Of a DNA stretch of 50,720 nt, positions 7,675 to 17,488 are shown piece by piece (position 1 is the first letter of the stretch; each line of letters opens with the position of its first letter). Under the pieces are notes generated by a model. The model was not told the origin of the DNA. It saw only the letters and a program-made list of their open reading frames with translations, and ran no database searches. Position numbers and translations under genes: made by a program. Origin of the DNA: Coleofasciculus sp. FACHB-1120 (lineage in GTDB: Bacteria > Cyanobacteriota > Cyanobacteriia > Cyanobacteriales > FACHB-T130); the NCBI RefSeq assembly GCF_014698845.1, contig NZ_JACJTV010000039.1, positions 1 to 50,720 of the forward strand, read 5' to 3'.

Positions 7675-8475
7675 TTAATCTCTCTCCGGCAACTGAACTT
7701 TAACCTGTCCTTCCGGCGTAATAATGACTTTGCCGCCGAGTTCCTCAATGCGACTAATGGCTTTCTTGCGCGTCCGGTCATCAACCGCATTCTGTAAAAC
7801 CATTGTCCAGCCAGCTACTTGAGCCTTTTGGCTATTAGGATTGCGGGTTATAAACTCAGATGTTTGGCGAGAAATTTCTACTACTATTTTGCTTTCGGAA
7901 TCGGAATAAGTACTTGCCCACTCCGCTGCCTTCTCAAAAGATTGCCTTGCCGCTTGAGGATTTCCTAAAAACAATAATTCATCAATACCTTTATAGCGCC
8001 AAACATAATAAGACCTGGGTGGAACTTGAGGCGTAAGCGACTTTAGTCCTTTTTCCATCAAAGCAACAGATCGTTCTGGCATCGCTGCGTATAAAGAACT
8101 ACTAGCAGAAAGAAAAAGATACGCTTCTCTAAACCTAGGATCACGGTCTACTATTATTTCAAAGTAATTCGGGCTGAGGGTATAGCCTGTAACTTTCCGA
8201 ACTTCATCATCACCAAAATACTGAGCAAAGCTAAGAAACACCCAGCCTGCAAAAAGATTGTCAAATCCAAAGTTCGGAAATTTCTGAAGCAGATTGAGGC
8301 GGATCTTTTCTGCTTCTACTTCTTTTTCTATTTCTTCTGCTGAGGCAATTTTTGCTTTTGAACTTAGTTTATTTAATTGAGGTATCTGTAATACCCCAAT
8401 TGCCAAAACGCACAGCAGTGCTAAGAAGGACGCACCTACCAGTTGGCTGAAGCTTTGACGAAATCGAGAAAGCAT
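7675..8475 (-). CDS. membrane-anchored TPR-like protein
   Basis: 266 residues. The N-terminus has one transmembrane segment (FSQLVGASFLALLCVLAIGVLQIP, about residues 9-33); the remainder is soluble and mostly helical. Helical hairpins such as RDPRFREAYLFLSASSSLYA and NPQAARQSFEKAAEWASTY have TPR character, so it may be a scaffold outside the membrane or at its cytoplasmic face. The C-terminal stretch (LGGKVIITPEGQVKVQLPERD) is a small beta element. It is divergent from the FkbM gene at 8669 across an AT-rich 193-bp spacer and lies at the edge of the pilin/glycosylation block. Function unknown. Confidence 0.75.
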   Translation of the reverse strand: MLSRFRQSFSQLVGASFLALLCVLAIGVLQIPQLNKLSSKAKIASAEEIEKEVEAEKIRLNLLQKFPNFGFDNLFAGWVFLSFAQYFGDDEVRKVTGYTLSPNYFEIIVDRDPRFREAYLFLSASSSLYAAMPERSVALMEKGLKSLTPQVPPRSYYVWRYKGIDELLFLGNPQAARQSFEKAAEWASTYSDSESKIVVEISRQTSEFITRNPNSQKAQVAGWTMVLQNAVDDRTRKKAISRIEELGGKVIITPEGQVKVQLPERD

Positions 8476-8668
8476 TTACATCACCTGCTTAAAAGTGGAA
8501 AATATAACTGACCTTTTAAAAATTTGTTGTTTATCGTTTGTAGCTGTGCAAATACTATAATAAGATTTATTATTTTTTTGTAATAAATATGATATTTGTT
8601 ATAAATATATTAGTTTAAGATGATGATAGTCTAGCTTTGATAAGTAATGATAAAAACTGAGTTAGAGT

Positions 8669-10261
8669 ATGGAAACTTCTTTTGCTTCTGCTGATGCATA
8701 TTGGGAATATCTCGAAAAGGCTTGTATTCGCCTCGATTCAAATGTGCGATCGCGTATAACCACCATTCTTGATGGTACTTCCTGGGATGACCCCACATCT
8801 GCCTTAGATTTAAATAATATTGCAGTAGTGGCACTCATTGAGGCAGAACAGTCTCACGAGCCATCTGTGCGAACGCTTTATGTTGAGATGGCTTTAGAGG
8901 CATTAAATAGGGGGGCGGAGTTGGATGGTAATCCACTCTGCACAGCTCATCTGGCTCTAGTCCTAGCCATGATTGGAGAAAGCGAACAAGCGATGCAGAC
9001 AGCTTTCTCTACCTTTGTTGCTACCCTCCAGCCTGCTTATATTAATGATAAACCAATTGCTCTAGGTATAGTATATCTACCTCGTACTCCTACCAGCTTA
9101 ACAGATTTCCAGTATGAGAAACTAGCTCAAATTCTGCAAATTGAAGATGGCTATTCTCAATCCCTGTTATTGTTCAGTGAAATTTTGTGTTGGGCAACTC
9201 TCGTTTTTTACAATAAAACAGGACTACGATTATTAAATTTAGCTGCTCAACTGTCACCCGATTCCCTTGCACTTAATCTAAAGCTGGGGATCTCTAGTTT
9301 GATGAATAATCAATGGGAAGGACTTTTGTACTTAAACCGCGCTAGGCAAAAAGCAGCAAATTCGGCAATTATTCTGCAAGCGCTACACTTAGCTTATCGA
9401 GATATGCAACAGATAGAGTCTGCTAGTTTATGGCTAAAAATTGGGCAAAATATCAGCAAGAAAAACCCAGATTCTGTAGAGTGGAAATGGACTAATAAAG
9501 AAGCTGACAGTTTACTAACTTATGTACCTTTTGAAGGTACATTACTATTAGCAGTTGAACCAAGTTTACGCAGTATTGTAACCAGCGTATTGATTGGGGA
9601 AGGAGACTGGTTTGAGAAAGAAATGGAGTTTTGGCGAAACTGGATAAAACCCGGTATGACGGTTATCGATGTGGGTGCGAATGTAGGAGTATATACTTTC
9701 AGTGCTGCTCTAAAGGTGGGATCGGAAGGATGCGTACTAGCTGTTGAACCTTTTTCAGGCTGCGTTCGTTGTTTGCAAGAAACCTGTAAAGTCAATAACT
9801 TAAGTTGGGTTAAAGTTTGTGCAGGAGCAGCAAGCGATCGCAATGGCAAAGCCCAATTATCTCTAAATGCTGCTAGCGAACTTAACGAAATAGTTTCTAG
9901 CGATGCCGAAACAGCAAATCAGACTGGTGCTTTTGAAGAAGTTGACTGCTTTTCTCTTGATAATCTCATTGAGCAAGAAAATGTCAATCAGGTTGATTTC
10001 TTAAAAATTGATGCTGAAGGACATGAGATGCAAGTATTAGAGGGGAGTAACAGAATTTTAAACGAATTTTCCCCTGGCATTCTTTACGAAAATATTGCTG
10101 GAAATAAAGACAGTAATACAGCAGTTGCTGATTTTTTGGTATCTAGAGGCTATCAACTGTTTCGATACCAGCCTTACTTGCAGCAGTTGATTCCCATAAA
10201 CTCTGCTGAAGAGATGCAAGGTAAACTGAATATAATTGCGTTACATAACCAGGAGTTATAA
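8669..10261 (+). CDS. FkbM-family SAM methyltransferase with TPR-like N-terminus
   Basis: 530 residues. The first ~320 residues are helical repeats (for example VRTLYVEMALEALNRGAEL and GLRLLNLAAQLSPDSLALNLKLGIS). The C-terminal ~210 residues form an FkbM methyltransferase: SAM motif I TVIDVGANVGVYTFSAALKVG, the acidic loop VLAVEPFSG, and VDFLKIDAEGHEMQVLEGS, the family hallmark. FkbM enzymes O-methylate sugars or polyketides. With a pilin, a GT41 glycosyltransferase and a second FkbM gene nearby, methylation of a surface glycan is the likeliest role (inference). The next FkbM gene follows 49 bp later on the same strand, so the two probably form an operon. The ATG at 8669 is supported by GTTAGAG upstream. 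Confidence 0.85.
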   Translation: METSFASADAYWEYLEKACIRLDSNVRSRITTILDGTSWDDPTSALDLNNIAVVALIEAEQSHEPSVRTLYVEMALEALNRGAELDGNPLCTAHLALVLAMIGESEQAMQTAFSTFVATLQPAYINDKPIALGIVYLPRTPTSLTDFQYEKLAQILQIEDGYSQSLLLFSEILCWATLVFYNKTGLRLLNLAAQLSPDSLALNLKLGISSLMNNQWEGLLYLNRARQKAANSAIILQALHLAYRDMQQIESASLWLKIGQNISKKNPDSVEWKWTNKEADSLLTYVPFEGTLLLAVEPSLRSIVTSVLIGEGDWFEKEMEFWRNWIKPGMTVIDVGANVGVYTFSAALKVGSEGCVLAVEPFSGCVRCLQETCKVNNLSWVKVCAGAASDRNGKAQLSLNAASELNEIVSSDAETANQTGAFEEVDCFSLDNLIEQENVNQVDFLKIDAEGHEMQVLEGSNRILNEFSPGILYENIAGNKDSNTAVADFLVSRGYQLFRYQPYLQQLIPINSAEEMQGKLNIIALHNQEL

Positions 10262-10310
10262 GAACTCAGTTGAAAATTAATATTAAACACTTGAAAAAGA
10301 GGAGTTTAAA

Positions 10311-11303
10311 ATGCCAGTTTTTCTCTCAAGCTTAAAGAAAAGTGGTCACTTGGATCAGCTCCAAATCACTATATGTAATGTTGGTTCTCGTAAATTAGGA
10401 AGCCACGATGACTATACTAGCCTTGGTTGGGATGTATTTGCACCTCGGTTGACTATATACGGATTCGATGCAGATATAGATGCTTGTGATGAAGCGAACG
10501 CTGAACTTGAAGCTAGACAAATAAATTGGACAGAAAAACACATTCCTTTAGCACTGGGAAATTCTATAGGAGAGTCTACACTCTATGTCACAAAACATCC
10601 TATGTGTAGTTCGTTATATCCACCCAATGAACCTTATTTAGCTCGGTTTGGCGGACTTCCAGAATTAGTAAATTTAGATTTTACTATGGAAATTGAAACT
10701 ACAACTTTAGATATTTTTTGTCAAGAGGAGGGAATCAAAGAAATTGATTTTCTCCAGGTTGATGTTCAGGGTGCCGATCTACAAGTTTTAGAAGGAGCGT
10801 CTGAAATATTAAAACGTAGTATTCTGGCTGTGCAAATTGAAGTTGAATTTTCTCATTTATATGCTAAGCAACCCTTGTTTGCAGATGTAGATATGTATCT
10901 TCGAGAAAAAGGCTTTACATTATTTGATTTAGCTACTTCTTACCGTGTTCGTGCGCGATCGCCTATTCATTCAAGAGTTCGTGCTGGACAATTACTTTGG
11001 GCAGATGCGTTTTACTTCCGAGATTTGATTAGAGAGGATATCAGTATCCCTTTAAAAACACCAAAGCAAATTTTTAAGTTAGCTTGCATTGCCGATATAA
11101 TGAATTTTCCAGACTATGCTCTGGAACTATTGGAGTATTTGACGCTGCAATATGGAACTGATGCAAATTATAATTTTGCTAACAATATCATTGAGAGTTT
11201 GGCTCAATTCCCTGGGCTGATACAGCAAGGATTAGGTTCCTTGCCTATTGTAGAAAAGATTCGCGATCGCGTTAGTGGCGATGTTCAAGGTTTGCTTGCT
11301 TAA
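10311..11303 (+). CDS. FkbM-family SAM methyltransferase
   Basis: 330 residues. The FkbM core occupies about residues 10-220: TICNVGSRKLG replaces the usual DVGAN motif I, IYGFDADIDACDEAN is the acidic loop, and IDFLQVDVQGADLQVLEGAS is the conserved C-terminal motif. The last ~100 residues are helical and of unknown role. A good ribosome site (AAAGAGGAG) precedes the ATG. The gene overlaps the convergent GT41 gene by 4 bp. It probably acts on the same glycan as its upstream neighbour; the atypical motif I suggests different substrate specificity or weaker cofactor binding. Confidence 0.85.
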   Translation: MPVFLSSLKKSGHLDQLQITICNVGSRKLGSHDDYTSLGWDVFAPRLTIYGFDADIDACDEANAELEARQINWTEKHIPLALGNSIGESTLYVTKHPMCSSLYPPNEPYLARFGGLPELVNLDFTMEIETTTLDIFCQEEGIKEIDFLQVDVQGADLQVLEGASEILKRSILAVQIEVEFSHLYAKQPLFADVDMYLREKGFTLFDLATSYRVRARSPIHSRVRAGQLLWADAFYFRDLIREDISIPLKTPKQIFKLACIADIMNFPDYALELLEYLTLQYGTDANYNFANNIIESLAQFPGLIQQGLGSLPIVEKIRDRVSGDVQGLLA

Positions 11304-13549
11304 GTACGATTGCCTTGAGTATACTTTTCCCACATCTGCTCGTAAGCCTTTTCCATTTCGCGGGTGAACTGCTTAGCATTCCACAAAGGAGCTGTTTGCC
11401 GCGATTGTTTCAGTTTCCAAGCAACTTGTTGCCGTAAGGCTGCATCCTTCCCTAAGCGAACTCCCCATTCTATATATTCTTCATCCGTCCAAGCGATACC
11501 TTCTGTTATACCTGCATTCATCATCATGCCGTAGCTGTTACGAGCCGAAAATTGCTCACCTACTCGTGTAACCAAGGGAATGCACATCCACAGGGTTTCT
11601 AGGGTAGTGGTAGCACCGTTGTAAGGATAAGTATCCAGTACCACATCAGCAATACCTAGGTTAGCTCGATGAACTTCTTCTGAAATATCAATCGGCATAA
11701 ATTTTAGGCGTTCGCAATTTACACCTTCTTCTTGAGCAATCTTTCCAAAAAAAGTTCGTGAAGATTTTTCATCAGATGGGCCTTTAATTAGAAAATAGCT
11801 ATTCGGTACCTCTTTGAGAATTTTCATCTGTAATCGTACATTATCGGGATTCCGTTTATACCCTTTCTGTGCGACAAAGTACACAACAGCATCATTGGGA
11901 ATATCTAGCTGATCGCGCCGCAGAGTAGGCGCAGCTACTTCAAATCCATCAACCGCGACATAAGTGTTGGGTAGTCGCCAGATCATTTCTGTATAGTGTT
12001 CTTGGGCATAATCAGGGAGAACATAAGGATCGGCAATAAAGTAGTCAATTGATGGTAGTCCCGAAGCATCCCAACCTAACCAACTTACTTGAACTGGGGC
12101 AGACTTCTTAGCAAAAATTTCGCATGTATGCCCAGAGGTAATGCTATCGAGATCCACTAAAATGTCCAACTCATCCTCGTCAATTTGCTTGAGAACTTCT
12201 GGACCAAGAACGTCAGAGCGGTAAGCTCGATCACTGTTGCCCACAAACCAACGCTGGGTAAAATCGTCAACAGATAGATAGCCTACAAGATAAGTGTGAA
12301 TTTGAAAACGTTCTCGATCATGATGCTCAAATAGCCAGCGAGATATCCAACCTACCGAGTGTCTTCTTAGGCATTGAGAAACATAGCCAATTTTTAAAAT
12401 TTTTTTCTTTTCAATTACTATTTGACTATAAAGAGTCTTTTGACTGCTTTCTACTATCGATGCTTCTTCTTTTACTGAGTTTTGATAATTTTCATAGCAA
12501 AGACGAGCAATCTTATTTTGAATCAAACGGTTATCAGGAAGGTCATCTTTGAAGTAGGGCGAAAAAAATGGTGAGACAAAAAGAGATGATATAAAGTTCT
12601 TCCCTATATTAGTCGGCCATTCTTCTATTAAGGAAAACATCAAGTCTCTATGCAAGTAGAACATAGAGCAAGATTCTTCCCAATATCCCGATGCAGACAT
12701 CAATGCTCTAATTACTAGGTAATTTCTATAAACTTTTTCATGTAAGCCTTCAGCTAATTCATAGCAGGACTTTGCTGTATCTATACCTTTATCGTATTCG
12801 TAACAATTTTGATAGAAAACTGTCAATTGCGCCTGAATTTCTGCTAAATTATTACATTTATCAAGGCATAATTCAGCATAGCGCGATGCTATGTGAGGCT
12901 TGTTACCAGAGTAAGCAATTTTTATAGCAGCATACATCACAGTATCGACCAGGGCTTGAGGCTCAGCGGTATAGTTTATGCAAGCCTCAGCAAACCTGAT
13001 AACTGCTTGTTCAGCATACGCATAACTTAAAAGACTTTCGAGGACTTCTAGCAATAAATTAATATCAATATCATCTGAGTTTTTTTCTTTCAATAATTCA
13101 ATGATTCCTGATTCAGTTATATCTTCACCTGTAAAGGTTTCTAATTGGATAGAAAGTGAAAAACTACGCAATAAATTATTAGTGTTCCTGGGGGCGATTT
13201 CCCGGATATGCTGACGGATAACCCAGGCAATTTTATAATCTTCAAGAGATTCGCGCCGTTCGGCTTCTGTTTCCAGAATTTGAACCAGTTCTGCTGTCCA
13301 CAAATCAATTGTTTCTAGTCCCTCATCTCCCATTCCCATTCCCAGAAGCCAAGTTGTCTGAGCCTCAGCTTCTTGGGCTTGTAACAAAAGCATTAAACCT
13401 AAATGCCAGTAGTAAGACCTTACATCAGGTTCTACTGAAATTGCTTCCTCGTAAAGGTTTGCTGCTTTGCCATATAATCCTTGAACTAGGTACTGATGGG
13501 CTTGTTGTTGCCAATCTATAGAATTTTTCAATGCTTGCGTAAAAGTCAT
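11300..13549 (-). CDS. GT41-family (SPINDLY/OGT-like) glycosyltransferase
   Basis: 749 residues. The N-terminal ~370 residues are helical repeats starting with TPR-like units (HQYLVQGLYGKAANLYEEAISVEPDVRSYYWHLG). The C-terminal half is an O-GlcNAc-transferase/SPINDLY catalytic domain: KIGYVSQCLRRHSVGW, DILVDLDSITSGHTCEIFAKK, APVQVSWLGWDASG, and the nucleotide-sugar site VDTYPYNGATTTLETLWMCIPLVT, with an LDTYPYNG-type core. The family moves a sugar (GlcNAc, fucose or others) from a nucleotide donor to Ser/Thr of proteins. It is directly downstream of pilA on the same strand, separated by a hairpin; the pilin is therefore a candidate acceptor (inference). It overlaps the convergent FkbM stop by 4 bp. 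Confidence 0.9.
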   Translation of the reverse strand: MTFTQALKNSIDWQQQAHQYLVQGLYGKAANLYEEAISVEPDVRSYYWHLGLMLLLQAQEAEAQTTWLLGMGMGDEGLETIDLWTAELVQILETEAERRESLEDYKIAWVIRQHIREIAPRNTNNLLRSFSLSIQLETFTGEDITESGIIELLKEKNSDDIDINLLLEVLESLLSYAYAEQAVIRFAEACINYTAEPQALVDTVMYAAIKIAYSGNKPHIASRYAELCLDKCNNLAEIQAQLTVFYQNCYEYDKGIDTAKSCYELAEGLHEKVYRNYLVIRALMSASGYWEESCSMFYLHRDLMFSLIEEWPTNIGKNFISSLFVSPFFSPYFKDDLPDNRLIQNKIARLCYENYQNSVKEEASIVESSQKTLYSQIVIEKKKILKIGYVSQCLRRHSVGWISRWLFEHHDRERFQIHTYLVGYLSVDDFTQRWFVGNSDRAYRSDVLGPEVLKQIDEDELDILVDLDSITSGHTCEIFAKKSAPVQVSWLGWDASGLPSIDYFIADPYVLPDYAQEHYTEMIWRLPNTYVAVDGFEVAAPTLRRDQLDIPNDAVVYFVAQKGYKRNPDNVRLQMKILKEVPNSYFLIKGPSDEKSSRTFFGKIAQEEGVNCERLKFMPIDISEEVHRANLGIADVVLDTYPYNGATTTLETLWMCIPLVTRVGEQFSARNSYGMMMNAGITEGIAWTDEEYIEWGVRLGKDAALRQQVAWKLKQSRQTAPLWNAKQFTREMEKAYEQMWEKYTQGNRT

Positions 13550-13610
13550 AATAATTTAAATTTTGTAGTAGCTAAAAATGCTTGATTAAAAATCCAATTT
13601 ACATTAGGAC

Positions 13611-13641
13611 GAGTGGGTAGATGAACTTACACTACCCACTC
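13611..13641 (-). terminator. hairpin after the pilin gene
   Basis: GAGTGGGTAG (13611-13620) pairs perfectly with CTACCCACTC (13632-13641) around an 11-nt loop. It lies 65 bp after the pilA stop and before the GT41 start, so it probably ends or attenuates the abundant pilin transcript. The T tract on the minus strand is weak. Confidence 0.5.
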
Positions 13642-13705
13642 AACAGGTTAACTTTCCCCTACAGTTTCTGTTCTGTAGATATCTAAGCTGCGTTGGCAGT
13701 AGTAA

Positions 13706-14269
13706 TTACTGTGTACCACCGACTTGAATTTGGTTAGCAGCATCACATTTTCTACCCTCAGTGGCAACTCCAGCAGCTCCCGCTGTATTGAATCCACCCG
13801 CTGTCTTGCTCTCACACAAAACGGCAACGCTTGTGTATTCACCATTACCAGACTGAATCAGCGACACCAAACCAGTATAGTTTTTCAAAGGTGCAGTAAC
13901 AGAAGGGGCTTTGCTTGAATAACTAGATGCGAATACGTTCGTACCTACACCAGAAAAAGTGGAGTTGTAATCATAGTTAGCGGTTCTAGTTTTAATGCCA
14001 ATACCCAAATCTGCAACAGCATTAGTGCCCCCAGCGAATTTGCTAAACTCTGTGTAATTAGCTTGCTGAGCTTTATTCAGGGAACCAATGTAGGTCTTTG
14101 CTTCAGACTGCTTACCCTTGTTAGCTTGACTTAGGAAGGAGGGTAAAGCAATGGCAGCCAGAATACCGATGATGATGATAACGACAAGTAGTTCAATCAG
14201 GGTGAAACCTTCGTCCTGCTTTTTCTGGTTGAGGTGTTGCAGGAACTTGGCTTTTAGTTCGGTTTTCAT
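13706..14269 (-). CDS. pilA: type IV major pilin-like protein
   Basis: 187 residues from the ATG at 14267-14269, which has AGGAG eight bases upstream; the frame stays open further upstream, but those residues look unnatural. After a ~20-residue charged leader (KTELKAKFLQHLNQKKQDEG) comes the prepilin peptidase site G/FTLIELLVVIIIIGILAAIALPSF, with the Glu at +5. The pattern continues with SQANKGKQSEAKTYIGSLNKAQQANYTE, the typical cyanobacterial PilA1-type helix. A C-terminal Cys pair (LCESK and RKCDAAN) could form the disulfide-bonded D-loop. It is an inner-membrane precursor assembled into pili for twitching, adhesion or DNA uptake. The flanking genes are glycosyl- and methyltransferases; the secreted domain is Ser/Thr/Gly-rich, which fits glycosylation. 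Confidence 0.92.
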   Translation of the reverse strand: MKTELKAKFLQHLNQKKQDEGFTLIELLVVIIIIGILAAIALPSFLSQANKGKQSEAKTYIGSLNKAQQANYTEFSKFAGGTNAVADLGIGIKTRTANYDYNSTFSGVGTNVFASSYSSKAPSVTAPLKNYTGLVSLIQSGNGEYTSVAVLCESKTAGGFNTAGAAGVATEGRKCDAANQIQVGGTQ

Positions 14270-14389
14270 GAGCGTTTCTCCTAGGGGTGGGGGATGCTTG
14301 ACTTGTATCTGCTGCATCTAACTTACCCACTTCCGATCAATTTCATATCACCCCGACCAAAAAAATTTTCTTGCCGTTATGCAAAGCTC

Positions 14390-15721
14390 TCAAGCAGACA
14401 ACTCCAAAAGTACATACCGAAAAAAATCTAGCTTGCTGAGAAGTTCTTTGACTTCGTTGAGGGCTTCTAGGAAGGTCACAGGTTCTAAGGTTACAGGATT
14501 CAAGGGTTTTACCTTAAGCCATCGTTCCGTCAGGAATTTAACAGGCTTTGGTTCTTCCCACAGGGGTAGCAAGCAAATTAGTACACTACTGTCTATCTGG
14601 ACAGGAGTCATAGCTGGGTGGGTGACATAACCGCTAATTTCAAAAGCTTTTTGCTCGGCAAGGCACTTGAGCAGGTCTTCTTTAACCTGAAGGGTTCTAA
14701 GCTGAGGATGTAGATGTACTTGAGCTGCTTGCCAGTCAGATAAGTCCCACTCATCGATTGGCGTGAACGAGTCTGCGTTATCCGGATGACCACACCAGAA
14801 GTCCAACAACCGATGAACCGGGTGTATAAGTTCAAAAAGATGCAGCCGTTCCTCTGTGGAAACTTCTGGTAAACTCATCCCCCAAAAAGCTGGCAAATTT
14901 TCTGGTTCATTGAACAAGTCCGTCACATCCCAGTGTCGCCAGTTCACCATACTGACAAATTCTAGGTCTACTGCTTTGAGAGCAGCAAACAAGTCAGGGA
15001 TGGTATAACCTTTATCACCTTGGAACAAATAGTTCATTAGCACTCCCTCTTTGCCATCTTCTGTTTCATAGCTGGGATTCCAAGTTTTAGCTTTTATATC
15101 AACACCGTCTTTTAAAGACTTCATGGTTTCTACAGCAATTTCTATTTCCATCTCCTCTGGATTACTATCCATTAGCCCCATCATTTTGAAAACTTCTTGG
15201 ACGCGGTAATGGGTAAATCTTTGCAGAGAACTGTGTAAATTACTGCGGATAATACCTTTCGCTTTTAGTACGGATCTCATAGCCTGTAAGCCTAGAGCTG
15301 GTTCAGGAAATAAATAAAGAAGTTCATCGCAATTGATATAATCAAATTCAAGCCCTAGATTTGGTAAGTCATAAATTGAGAGAACATGAAATTCAGCGTT
15401 TTCAAATCCATGATGCTTTAGGCGTTGGCGTGCTAGCTTGACTGACTCTTCTGATATATCAATACCGACTATTCTTGCGCCTGGATTTGCTTCTGCCAAT
15501 ATTAAGGATTTGTACCCCGTACCACAACCTGCATCTAAAATTAATTTTTCTTTAGTATCTATAACTTTTTGATTTCTTAAATAATAAGGTGTTACTAGAT
15601 TATGAATAAAAAGAGAGTTAGCGTTGTCCTTAGGAGACTTATCTATTGGAATTCGGGGATAAGGTCCAAAGTCAAATTGCTGGCGAATTTTTTCTAGTAA
15701 CTCTGATGTTTGGTCGTTCAT
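14390..15721 (-). CDS. class I SAM-dependent methyltransferase
   Basis: 443 residues from the ATG at 15719-15721 (MNDQTSELLEKIRQQFDFGPYPR), chosen because AGGAAG lies just upstream; the frame continues 16 codons further to a weaker start. Motif I LILDAGCGTGYKSLILAEANPGARIVGIDISEESVKLARQRL (residues ~60-100) is a textbook Methyltransf_25/31 fold. A central helical insert (RFTHYRVQEVFKMMGLMD) and a C-terminal ~100-residue domain of unknown role follow. It is directly upstream of pilA on the same strand (120 bp gap); from memory, a methyltransferase also neighbours pilA1 in Synechocystis. The substrate is unknown; pilus or glycan modification is an inference from context. Confidence 0.8.
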   Translation of the reverse strand: MNDQTSELLEKIRQQFDFGPYPRIPIDKSPKDNANSLFIHNLVTPYYLRNQKVIDTKEKLILDAGCGTGYKSLILAEANPGARIVGIDISEESVKLARQRLKHHGFENAEFHVLSIYDLPNLGLEFDYINCDELLYLFPEPALGLQAMRSVLKAKGIIRSNLHSSLQRFTHYRVQEVFKMMGLMDSNPEEMEIEIAVETMKSLKDGVDIKAKTWNPSYETEDGKEGVLMNYLFQGDKGYTIPDLFAALKAVDLEFVSMVNWRHWDVTDLFNEPENLPAFWGMSLPEVSTEERLHLFELIHPVHRLLDFWCGHPDNADSFTPIDEWDLSDWQAAQVHLHPQLRTLQVKEDLLKCLAEQKAFEISGYVTHPAMTPVQIDSSVLICLLPLWEEPKPVKFLTERWLKVKPLNPVTLEPVTFLEALNEVKELLSKLDFFRYVLLELSA

Positions 15722-15904
15722 GGGGAATACTTCCTGATACTGGAGTTTTGAACGTCTGGGAAGCAGCAAGGCAAAATTTAGTTAATGCCAGCACTCCTCC
15801 TTCAATGATTCCCTTTTCCGGGCAAAAATATAAAGCTAGCGAAAATTTCTTGCGATCACCTCCCCCTTCTCCAAAACCGCTATACTAGATTAAACGTAGT
15901 CGTT

Positions 15905-17305
15905 ATGAGTTTGTATAACTTTATGACCAACCCAACAGTAGAGAACTTAGTGATTATCGGCTCTGGCCCAGCGGGGTATACCGCTGCTATCTATGCGGCA
16001 CGGGCAAATCTGAAACCCTTTGTGTTTGAAGGCTTTCAAGCTGGGGGGCTACCTGGTGGGCAGCTGATGACCACGACGGAAGTGGAGAACTTTCCTGGGT
16101 TTCCAGAGGGGATTACCGGGCCGGAATTGATGGACAGGATGAAGGCTCAGGCTGAGAGATGGGGAGCTGAGTTAGTTACCGAGGATGTGATATCGGTGGA
16201 TTTGAGTCAGCGTCCTTTTACTGTTCGGTCTGAGGAACGGGAAGTTAGAACTCATAGTATTGTAATTGCTACTGGGGCGACGGCGAAAAGGTTAGGGCTG
16301 CCCAGCGAGCATGAGTTTTGGAGTCGGGGGATCTCGGCTTGCGCGATTTGTGATGGTGCGACACCGATCTTCCACGGTGCGGAACTGGCTGTGGTTGGTG
16401 GGGGTGATTCGGCGGCTGAAGAGTCGGTTTACTTGACTAAATATGGCGATCGCGTTCATATGCTGATTCGCGGCGACAAGATGCGGGCAAGTAAAGCGAT
16501 GCAGGATCGGGTTCTGAATAACCCCAGAATTACCGTTCACTGGAACTCTCAGCCCGTGGATGTTGTCGGTGAAGATGGTCGGATGACCGGGATTAAGCTC
16601 AAACATACTCAAACGGGTGAAGAGAGTGTTCTCCCTGTTAAAGGATTGTTCTACGCGGTTGGTCATCAGCCCAACACGTCCCTCTTTAAGGGGCAGATGG
16701 AATTGGATGAGGTTGGTTACATCGTCACGAAGCCTGGTTCGGTGGAGACAAGTGTAGAGGGCGTCTTTGCTGCGGGGGATGTCCAGGATCATGAGTATCG
16801 TCAGGCGATTACTGCGGCGGGTACTGGGTGTATGGCGGCAATGTTGGCGGAACGATGGCTATCTGTTAATGGTTTGCTCCACGAGTATCGTCAGCAGATA
16901 CACACGTCTGAAGAGCCAGATACACCAGCAGATGAGCCTGGTGATAAAGTGGCTGAACTGAATCCAGAGGAGGCGTTTAACCCTGAAGCGACAAGGCATG
17001 AGGGTAGCTATGCGCTGCGGAAGCTATTTCATGATAGCGATCGCCTGCTGATGGTCAAATACGTCTCGCCCAACTGCGGCCCTTGCCATACGCTTAAGCC
17101 GATCTTAAATAAGGTGGTGGATGAGTTTGATGGCAAAATTCACTTTGTAGAAATTGACATCGCGGAAGATAGAGACATTGCCGAGAATGCTGGTGTTACT
17201 GGAACGCCTACAGTGCAGTTCTTCAAAAACAAAGAATTAGTGGGTGAGATGAAGGGCGTTAAGCAAAAGAGCCAGTTCCGCCAAATGATTGAGCAATATG
17301 TCTAG
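15905..17305 (+). CDS. trxB: NADPH thioredoxin reductase fused to thioredoxin (NTRC)
   Basis: 466 residues. Residues 1-325 are a low-molecular-weight NADPH:thioredoxin reductase: FAD-binding [20 protein letters not shown], redox motif CAIC (146-149), NADPH site [12 protein letters not shown] (163-174) and FAD closing motif [16 protein letters not shown]. After a ~45-residue acidic linker, residues ~370-466 are a thioredoxin with CGPC at 391-394 and the cis-Pro motif [13 protein letters not shown] is known from cyanobacteria and chloroplasts, where it reduces 2-Cys peroxiredoxins and supports redox balance in the dark and low light. The plain CAIC (rather than CATC) variant is normal for this group. 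An alternative start at the second Met (15923) would remove six residues. Confidence 0.95.
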   Translation: MSLYNFMTNPTVENLVIIGSGPAGYTAAIYAARANLKPFVFEGFQAGGLPGGQLMTTTEVENFPGFPEGITGPELMDRMKAQAERWGAELVTEDVISVDLSQRPFTVRSEEREVRTHSIVIATGATAKRLGLPSEHEFWSRGISACAICDGATPIFHGAELAVVGGGDSAAEESVYLTKYGDRVHMLIRGDKMRASKAMQDRVLNNPRITVHWNSQPVDVVGEDGRMTGIKLKHTQTGEESVLPVKGLFYAVGHQPNTSLFKGQMELDEVGYIVTKPGSVETSVEGVFAAGDVQDHEYRQAITAAGTGCMAAMLAERWLSVNGLLHEYRQQIHTSEEPDTPADEPGDKVAELNPEEAFNPEATRHEGSYALRKLFHDSDRLLMVKYVSPNCGPCHTLKPILNKVVDEFDGKIHFVEIDIAEDRDIAENAGVTGTPTVQFFKNKELVGEMKGVKQKSQFRQMIEQYV

Positions 17306-17488
17306 CAAGGGTTTCAGGAATCAGGCGGATAGAATTCGCAGCTATACCAACAAAACCTGCTAGGCAAGGGTTTAAAATGAAGTCCGCGTAGCATCCGGAC
17401 TTCGCTTGATAAAAGCGAAACAACTTCTGTTCCCTTCTTCTGAAGGGGGGTTGGCGTAGCCGCGATTTATCATCGCCAGGATATATTG

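Noticed and set aside
7551-7790. 79-codon minus-strand frame overlapping the TPR-like gene
   Set aside because: It overlaps the 3' end of a better-supported gene in another frame and is Arg/Lys-rich without any motif.
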